Assembly: GCA_910579735.1 (NCBI GenBank)
Contig: CAJTUZ010000012.1
Location: 43,337 to 107,336, forward strand
From: an uncultured Lachnospiraceae bacterium
GTDB taxonomy: Bacteria > Bacillota > Clostridia > Lachnospirales > Lachnospiraceae
Direction: 5' to 3'
Length of the DNA stretch: 64,000 nt
Shown: in pieces, positions 59,135 to 64,000 of the stretch
Layout of the letters: each line of letters starts with the position of its first letter
Numbering within the stretch: the stretch's first letter is position 1
Notes under the pieces: generated by a model
Database searches by the model: none
What the model was told of the DNA's origin: nothing
Seen by the model: the letters and a program-made list of their open reading frames with translations, nothing else
Made by a program: the position numbers and the translations under genes

Positions 59135-61588
59135 ATGGAGATTCGGATTTCAGTCAGGAACCTTGTGGAATTCATTCTGCGTGCGGGAGACATCGACAAC
59201 CGGCATGCTTCATCGGCAGACGCCATGCAGGAGGGCGGACGCATCCACAGGATGATCCAGCGGCGAATGGGGGCGGGATACCATGCAGAGGTCGGACTTC
59301 GTTATGTGTATCCGACGCAGAGCTATGAGATCATGATCGAAGGCCGTGCGGATGGCATTATCATAGAAGCGGCGGGAGATAGGAGCACCATACCGGAACT
59401 TACGGATACGAAGCTGCCCGTGGATGCAGCGGCGTATGTTACGGTGACGATTGATGAAATTAAAGGGACCTATCATGACCTTGCCAAAATGCAGAAGGCC
59501 GTACCGGTGCATCTGGCGCAGGCAAAGTGCTATGCCTATATCTATGCCGCTCAGAATGGGCTGAGATCGATCCGGGTCAGAATGACGTATTGTCACATGG
59601 AAACGGAGGAGATCCGTTATTTTTATCATGAATATACCTTTCCGGAACTTCAGGAATGGTTCGAGGACGTGATGGCGCAGTATAGAAAGTGGGCGGATTA
59701 CAGCTTTGCATGGCAGAAAACAAGGCAGGAATCGATCAAAGCGCTTTCTTTTCCCTTTGCCTACCGGGAAGGACAGAAGGAATTGGCTTCTTATGTGTAT
59801 CAGACGATCTATCACAAAAGAAAACTGTTCATTGAGGCGCCGACCGGCGTCGGGAAAACGATCTCTACGATCTTTCCGGCGATCAAAGCAGTCGGAGAGG
59901 GACTTGGCGAGAAAATCTTTTATCTGACGGCGAAGACGATCACCAGGACCGTGGCGGAAGACGCGTTTGCCCTTTTACGGCAAAAAGGATTGCAGTTTAA
60001 GACGGTCATTTTGACGGCGAAAGAGAAGATCTGCTTTTTGGAGGAAACGGAATGCAACCCGGAAGTCTGTCCCTATGCGAAAGGGCATTATGACAGGATC
60101 AATGATGCCATGTATGCGCTTTTAACGGCGCAGGACAGTTTTCACAGAGAGAAGATAGAAGAATATGCCAGGGCGTATCAGGTTTGTCCTTTTGAGATGT
60201 GCCTGGATATGAGCCTTTTTTCCGATGCCGTTATCTGCGACTATAATTATGTGTTTGATCCGCATGTTTATCTGCGGCGTTTTTTTGCCGATGGGAACAA
60301 AAGCGGGCATCTGTTTCTGATCGACGAGGCACATAATCTGGTGGAGCGCGGCAGAGAGATGTACAGCGCCGTTTTATGCAAGGAAGATTTCCTGAAGCTG
60401 AAAAAAGAAGTAAAAAATTATGCGCCGAAGATGGAGAAGCAGTTGGATAAGTGTAATAAGGAACTGCTTGCTTTTAAAAGAGAATGTGAAAACTATAAAA
60501 TACAGGAATCGATCGCTTCTTTTGCAATGGCGCTCGGCCGTTTGAACAGCGGAATGGAGGATTATCTGGAAGAGCATGAGGAGAGTCCCGTGCGGCAGGC
60601 AATCCTGGAATTCTATTTTGAAGTTTCGCATTTCTTAAGCATTTATGAGATCATCGATGAAAATTATGTGACGTATTCCGAGACGAAACCGGATGGCAGT
60701 TTCATTCTCAAACTTTTCTGTGTCAATCCGGCGAAAAATTTAGGGGAATGTATGATGCGGGGCCGCAGTACGATCCTGTTTTCGGCGACTCTTTTACCGA
60801 TCCAATATTATAAGACGCTGCTTGGCGCGCAGGAGGGAGACTACGAAGTCTATGCGAAGTCCGTTTTCTGCCCGGAAAAGAGAGGGCTTTTTATCGGGTG
60901 CGATGTAACGAGCAAGTATACAAGACGCAGCGAGATGGAATATTACAATATTGCGGCCTATATTTATGAAATAGTCAGAAACCGGCATGGTAATTATATG
61001 ATATTTTTTCCATCGCATGCCTTTTTAAGACAGGTGTATGATATTTTTATGGATCATTTCGCCACGAAACAGTTCGAGTGCATCGTGCAGGAAGATCATA
61101 TGAACGAGCGGTCCAGGGAAGAGTTTCTCGGCCGTTTTACCGGAAATGAGGCATTTGATCTAAAGGATGTGATCCATATGGATATCGAAGTGGAAGAAGA
61201 GAAGATCCTGTTAGGATTCTGCGTTATGGGCGGGATTTTCAGTGAGGGCATTGACTTAAAAAACGATGGACTGATCGGAGCGGTCATTGTCGGCACCGGT
61301 CTGCCGCAAGTGTGCAACGAAAGGGAGATTCTCAAGAATTATTTCGACAGTTGGGGGGAAAACGGATTTGACTATGCCTATCGGTATCCGGGCATGAACA
61401 AAGTATTGCAGGCGGCGGGACGTGTGATCAGAACCGTCGAAGATGTCGGAATCGTCGCGCTGCTTGATGAGCGATTCCTAAGTCCGGCCTACCAGAGGCT
61501 GTTTCCGCGGGAATGGAATAATTATGAAGTGGTCACGACCAGACAGATTGCCGGGAGGGTGGAACGGTTCTGGAATGAGTGGCTGTGA
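59135..61588 (+). CDS. PD-(D/E)XK nuclease - Fe-S helicase fusion (DinG/XPD class)
   Basis: 817 residues. The N-terminal 190 form a Cas4/RecB-like nuclease with Asp73 (GRADGI), Glu108-x-Lys110 (IDEIKG) and Gln129-x3-Tyr133. The helicase has PTGVGKT (236-242), Fe-S cysteines around 300, 307, 312 and 351-356 (CNPEVC, CPFEMC), DEAH (397-400), and late motifs FFPSHAF and AAGRVIRT. It would unwind DNA and cut it, as in Dna2-like enzymes. ATG 59135 has AAAGGA about 10 bases upstream; reading further upstream would cross a terminator. No LexA box was seen. It follows DNA-repair genes. Confidence 0.9.
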   Translation: MEIRISVRNLVEFILRAGDIDNRHASSADAMQEGGRIHRMIQRRMGAGYHAEVGLRYVYPTQSYEIMIEGRADGIIIEAAGDRSTIPELTDTKLPVDAAAYVTVTIDEIKGTYHDLAKMQKAVPVHLAQAKCYAYIYAAQNGLRSIRVRMTYCHMETEEIRYFYHEYTFPELQEWFEDVMAQYRKWADYSFAWQKTRQESIKALSFPFAYREGQKELASYVYQTIYHKRKLFIEAPTGVGKTISTIFPAIKAVGEGLGEKIFYLTAKTITRTVAEDAFALLRQKGLQFKTVILTAKEKICFLEETECNPEVCPYAKGHYDRINDAMYALLTAQDSFHREKIEEYARAYQVCPFEMCLDMSLFSDAVICDYNYVFDPHVYLRRFFADGNKSGHLFLIDEAHNLVERGREMYSAVLCKEDFLKLKKEVKNYAPKMEKQLDKCNKELLAFKRECENYKIQESIASFAMALGRLNSGMEDYLEEHEESPVRQAILEFYFEVSHFLSIYEIIDENYVTYSETKPDGSFILKLFCVNPAKNLGECMMRGRSTILFSATLLPIQYYKTLLGAQEGDYEVYAKSVFCPEKRGLFIGCDVTSKYTRRSEMEYYNIAAYIYEIVRNRHGNYMIFFPSHAFLRQVYDIFMDHFATKQFECIVQEDHMNERSREEFLGRFTGNEAFDLKDVIHMDIEVEEEKILLGFCVMGGIFSEGIDLKNDGLIGAVIVGTGLPQVCNEREILKNYFDSWGENGFDYAYRYPGMNKVLQAAGRVIRTVEDVGIVALLDERFLSPAYQRLFPREWNNYEVVTTRQIAGRVERFWNEWL

Positions 61589-61721
61589 AAGCGCCTTTTG
61601 ACGCCCGGCGGCTGCTGCAGGTGCAATCCGATTCGTGAGAGCACATGCAGGGCGGCCATATGGGAAAGAAACCGAGGGGGGACAGAAGTTTGGCGGTTAC
61701 CCGAATTATTCATGCATGCTT

Positions 61722-62090
61722 CTATTCTTCGTCAACAAAAATCTCCAGATAGGACTGGATTCTTGCTTTATGATACAATTCCTCCATGAGTCCGAATTCC
61801 GGGTCATAATATTTTCCATCGTAGTATAAGATCCAATGACCGTATTTGGGCAGGAGAACTTTCAGAATACATACATTTGGCAAAACAGAAGTGTTATCGG
61901 CTTTTGTCATCGTTTTTGCCTGCCTTATTCCATAATGGTTCAGAGCCTTCTCGATATCTTTTTTCCCCGTACCTTTATCATTTCTCATAACAGAAACTAC
62001 TTCTTCCACCGTTACACCTGCAAGCATGGCAACACAGGACTGCCCGCATAAGTACTCTGTAGGCTGCTTAATATAATTAATCTTCTTCAT
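61722..62090 (-). CDS. C39-like cysteine peptidase domain protein
   Basis: 122 residues making one small papain-like domain. The likely catalytic residues are Gln9 and Cys15 (QPTEYLCGQSC), His85 (YGHWILYY) and Asp96 (YYDPEFG). Stand-alone C39-like domains resemble those that cut leader peptides of bacteriocins in ABC transporters, but no transporter or peptide gene is nearby. The substrate is unknown. AGGAGG lies 11 bases before the ATG. It is downstream of the XRE regulator on the same strand, 29 bases away, so the two are probably co-transcribed. Confidence 0.72.
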   Translation of the reverse strand: MKKINYIKQPTEYLCGQSCVAMLAGVTVEEVVSVMRNDKGTGKKDIEKALNHYGIRQAKTMTKADNTSVLPNVCILKVLLPKYGHWILYYDGKYYDPEFGLMEELYHKARIQSYLEIFVDEE

Positions 62091-62119
62091 TGCATTATCA
62101 TCCTCCTGTTTCGTGTCCC

Positions 62120-62860
62120 TTATTTGTTACATAAAGAAAAAGCATCCGATTTTGTCACACTGTCCACATGGACAAACACATCCATATAGGTAATATCATT
62201 TTTCCGATACTCATGTTCAAAGCAGCTGAGGATATTCTCCTGATTCTTTTCTTTGAAATGGTTGGCCTGAAGGTATTCCATGATCAGCTTATAGGCATTT
62301 GGAATTCTTTCAAACGGCTGAATGAATGGCTCCCTGATCGTTATTACGGCATAATCGGCTTCTTTATTCTCTAAAAACATTACGTCGGAACAATCTGCTT
62401 TGAAATCATCCGGGATCACACACGCCGCAACATATCCGTGAAGTCCGAATCTGTTCTGCAGTTCCTGTGATACATAAGGGAAATCCCATCCAATAAGCTT
62501 AACCTCAGGAGATATTTTTTTAAGGCCGCAGCTTTCCGCCCACTTGTCCATATGCTCCAGAGCATCGCTTTCCGGAGCCGGAGAAATCATCACATAGCAG
62601 GCCATCTTAAACGGTGCTGTTCTTTGAATCCTTATTTCCGAATAAATGGCGCTTTGGTCAGATAAGTCTTCTCTCACCAGGGAATCAAGCTTACACATAA
62701 AAATTTCACACATCGATACAAGTCTGTCCAGTTCGGGAACTACTTCGTCGGATTCCCATCTTGACACGGTCTGTCTGGTTACATTCATCTGATCAGCCAG
62801 TTGTTCCTGTGTCAGTTTTTTCTGTTTGCGTAAATAATTGATATTATTTCCTAAACTCAT
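62120..62860 (-). CDS. XRE family regulator with GyrI-like effector-binding domain
   Basis: 246 residues. The N-terminal helix-turn-helix is LGNNINYLRKQKKLTQEQLADQMNVTRQTVSRWES (in parts: INYLRKQKKLTQEQLA, NVTRQTVSRWE). The C-terminal half, from about residue 85, has the pattern of an effector-binding (GyrI/AraC-type) domain: FKMACYVMISPAP, KLIGWDFPYV, and YAVITIREPFIQPFERIPNAYKLIMEYL in part. It may sense a drug or metabolite. ATG 62860 is preferred (GGAG 9 bases upstream); an earlier ATG at 62869 touches the ribosome site. Confidence 0.78.
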   Translation of the reverse strand: MSLGNNINYLRKQKKLTQEQLADQMNVTRQTVSRWESDEVVPELDRLVSMCEIFMCKLDSLVREDLSDQSAIYSEIRIQRTAPFKMACYVMISPAPESDALEHMDKWAESCGLKKISPEVKLIGWDFPYVSQELQNRFGLHGYVAACVIPDDFKADCSDVMFLENKEADYAVITIREPFIQPFERIPNAYKLIMEYLQANHFKEKNQENILSCFEHEYRKNDITYMDVFVHVDSVTKSDAFSLCNK

Positions 62861-62912
62861 TTTTTTCATCTCCGTTCAAATTATTGTCCGCCGGTCAATG
62901 CCAGTGGCTATC

Positions 62913-62932
62913 CATTATTATGTCATAATGGG
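62913..62932. promoter_or_regulatory. possible operator upstream of the XRE regulator
   Basis: CCATTAT (62913-62919) and ATAATGG (62926-62932) are an inverted repeat 6 bases apart, 50-70 bases before the start. A shorter one (GTAAC and GTTAC near 62979-62995) lies further up. These are candidate sites only. Confidence 0.3.
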
Positions 62933-63062
62933 GAATATGAATCTACCAATCGCGGTATGCTTTTTTGGACATCGATGTAACACGTCATGTTACTTTTATT
63001 AAAAAATGAATTTACCATTCCGCAGGCTTTAAGTAATCCATGATCAGGCTTAAAGAGAAAGA

Positions 63063-63914
63063 TCATAACAGCATCCGGATTTCTTCCTTATAGGGAGCGG
63101 TTTTCTTCTCCGGATTTTCCAAAGAAGGAATATAGGGCGTTTCCAGGATCTTTGGAAGCTCCATGAAGTCCGGATGATGCACGACGTAGCGGATGGCCTC
63201 TAAGCCAATGGTGCCCTGCCCGATATTGGCATGGCGGTCCTTGCCTGCACCTGGCGGATTTTTGCTGTCGTTAATATGAATGACTGCAGCGTTTTGCTTT
63301 CCAATCAATTTATCAAACCGGTCAATCACACCGTCAAAGTCGTTTTTTACATCGTATCCGGCATCATTTAAGTGGCACAGATCCAGACAGACTCGAAGTT
63401 TATCGTTATGAACTACGCCATCATAGATGCGGGCGAGTTCTTCAAAGCTTCGCCCGATCTCCGAACCTTTCCCGGCCATTGTCTCTAATGCAATACAGCA
63501 GGAATCGGCATCCAGGACTTCATTTAATCCTTGAGTGATTTGGTCAATACCGGCTTGTACGCCGGCGCCTACATGGGAACCGGGATGCAGGATCAGGATG
63601 TTGCTGCCCATGGCAAGGGTGCGTTCTATTTCCAGTGCCAGAAATTCTACGGCAAGCTGATAAGTTTCGGGATTGACCGTGTTGGCTAAATTGATAATAT
63701 ACGGTGCATGTACGACAAATTCTTCTATCTGATGCGCTCTCATATATTCCCATGCGGGTGCGATCTGTAATGCGCAAATTTCCTTCCGTCTGGTATTTTG
63801 CGGCGCGCCGGTATAGAGCATAAAGGTATTGGCGCCGTAAGAAACCGCTTCTTTGGCGGATGCGAGCATCATTTCCTTGCCGCTCATGCTGACATGAGAA
63901 CCGATTTTGATCAT
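63063..63914 (-). CDS. nfo: endonuclease IV
   Basis: 283 residues. A metal-dependent AP endonuclease (TIM barrel, usually three zinc ions) that nicks DNA at abasic sites. Motifs: IGSHVSMSGKEMM at the start, NILILHPGSHVGAG, ALETMAGKGSEIG, CLDLCHLNDAGYD, HINDSKNPPGAGKDRHANIGQG near the end. The length fits the family. ATG 63914 has AAAGGAA upstream on the minus strand. The 192-base gap to the regulator gene downstream has no terminator that I can see. Confidence 0.96.
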   Translation of the reverse strand: MIKIGSHVSMSGKEMMLASAKEAVSYGANTFMLYTGAPQNTRRKEICALQIAPAWEYMRAHQIEEFVVHAPYIINLANTVNPETYQLAVEFLALEIERTLAMGSNILILHPGSHVGAGVQAGIDQITQGLNEVLDADSCCIALETMAGKGSEIGRSFEELARIYDGVVHNDKLRVCLDLCHLNDAGYDVKNDFDGVIDRFDKLIGKQNAAVIHINDSKNPPGAGKDRHANIGQGTIGLEAIRYVVHHPDFMELPKILETPYIPSLENPEKKTAPYKEEIRMLL

Positions 63915-64000
63915 GGGGGTACGTTCCTTTCTATGGAAATTATGGCAAAGAGAGCCAAGCGTCCGGAACAGAGGGCAGAGGCGGGAACAGACCGCGAAAA

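Overview
The window looks like chromosomal DNA from a spore-forming, motile, saccharolytic anaerobe of the Clostridia, most likely family Lachnospiraceae. This is inferred from gene content, not from a database match. Pointers are an alpha/beta-type small acid-soluble spore protein, a YtvI-like sporulation permease, the gene order tig-clpP-clpX-lon-engB, a two-subunit glutamate synthase, an ammonia-dependent asparagine synthetase, maltodextrin loci under LacI regulators, a TPP-riboswitch ECF thiamine transporter, and consensus Firmicute promoters and AGGAGG ribosome-binding sites. No rRNA, tRNA, CRISPR array, prophage or intact transposase was seen.

Layout. 1-10 kb: the end of a chemoreceptor, a MATE exporter, an HscC-like Hsp70 with a membrane-anchored J-protein, two small membrane proteins, glutaminyl-tRNA synthetase and a DUF2225 protein. 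10-13.5 kb: a TetR regulator, an acidic membrane-anchored protein, a DUF6062 protein and a NagD-like phosphatase. 13.7-19.6 kb: a large GH94-like phosphorylase, then malQ and a LacI regulator. 19.6-22.8 kb: a methyltransferase, a CYTH protein, Rpn nuclease debris, a DJ-1 protein and the spore protein. 22.9-26.1 kb: a leader with a terminator, a substrate-binding lipoprotein, a fused ABC permease-ATPase and a TM1266-like ACT protein. 26.5-36.4 kb: tig-clpP-clpX-lon-engB, ytvI, a D-2-hydroxyacid dehydrogenase, a VanZ-like protein, an HdeD-like protein and a small unknown protein. 36.4-40 kb: LysR and thiT on the minus strand, a HAD phosphatase and a CPBP protease. 40.3-46.6 kb: gltB and gltD. 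46.7-49.9 kb: a chemoreceptor and asnA on the minus strand. 50.1-56.2 kb: a LacI-controlled maltodextrin operon (regulator, GH13 enzyme, binding protein, two permeases; no ATPase). 56.3-61.6 kb: a LexA-boxed DNA-repair pair, an HPr-like protein without the phosphorylatable histidine, and a nuclease-helicase fusion. 61.7-63.9 kb, minus strand: a C39-like peptidase, an XRE/effector-domain regulator and endonuclease IV.

The most unusual structure is in the intergenic DNA. At least five places (11.6, 13.5, 40.2, 44.9 and 49.9 kb) hold members of one family of long hairpins. The three full copies have a related core whose helices differ by compensating base changes. They are closed by perfect arms of 27, 33 and 36 bp that are mostly unrelated in sequence between copies. 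One copy lies between gltB and gltD, a partial copy lies in the gltB leader, and a relic lies upstream of asnA. A sixth hairpin, at 26.1 kb, has perfect 42-bp arms but a different core. I do not recognise this family as a described element, and no search could be run.
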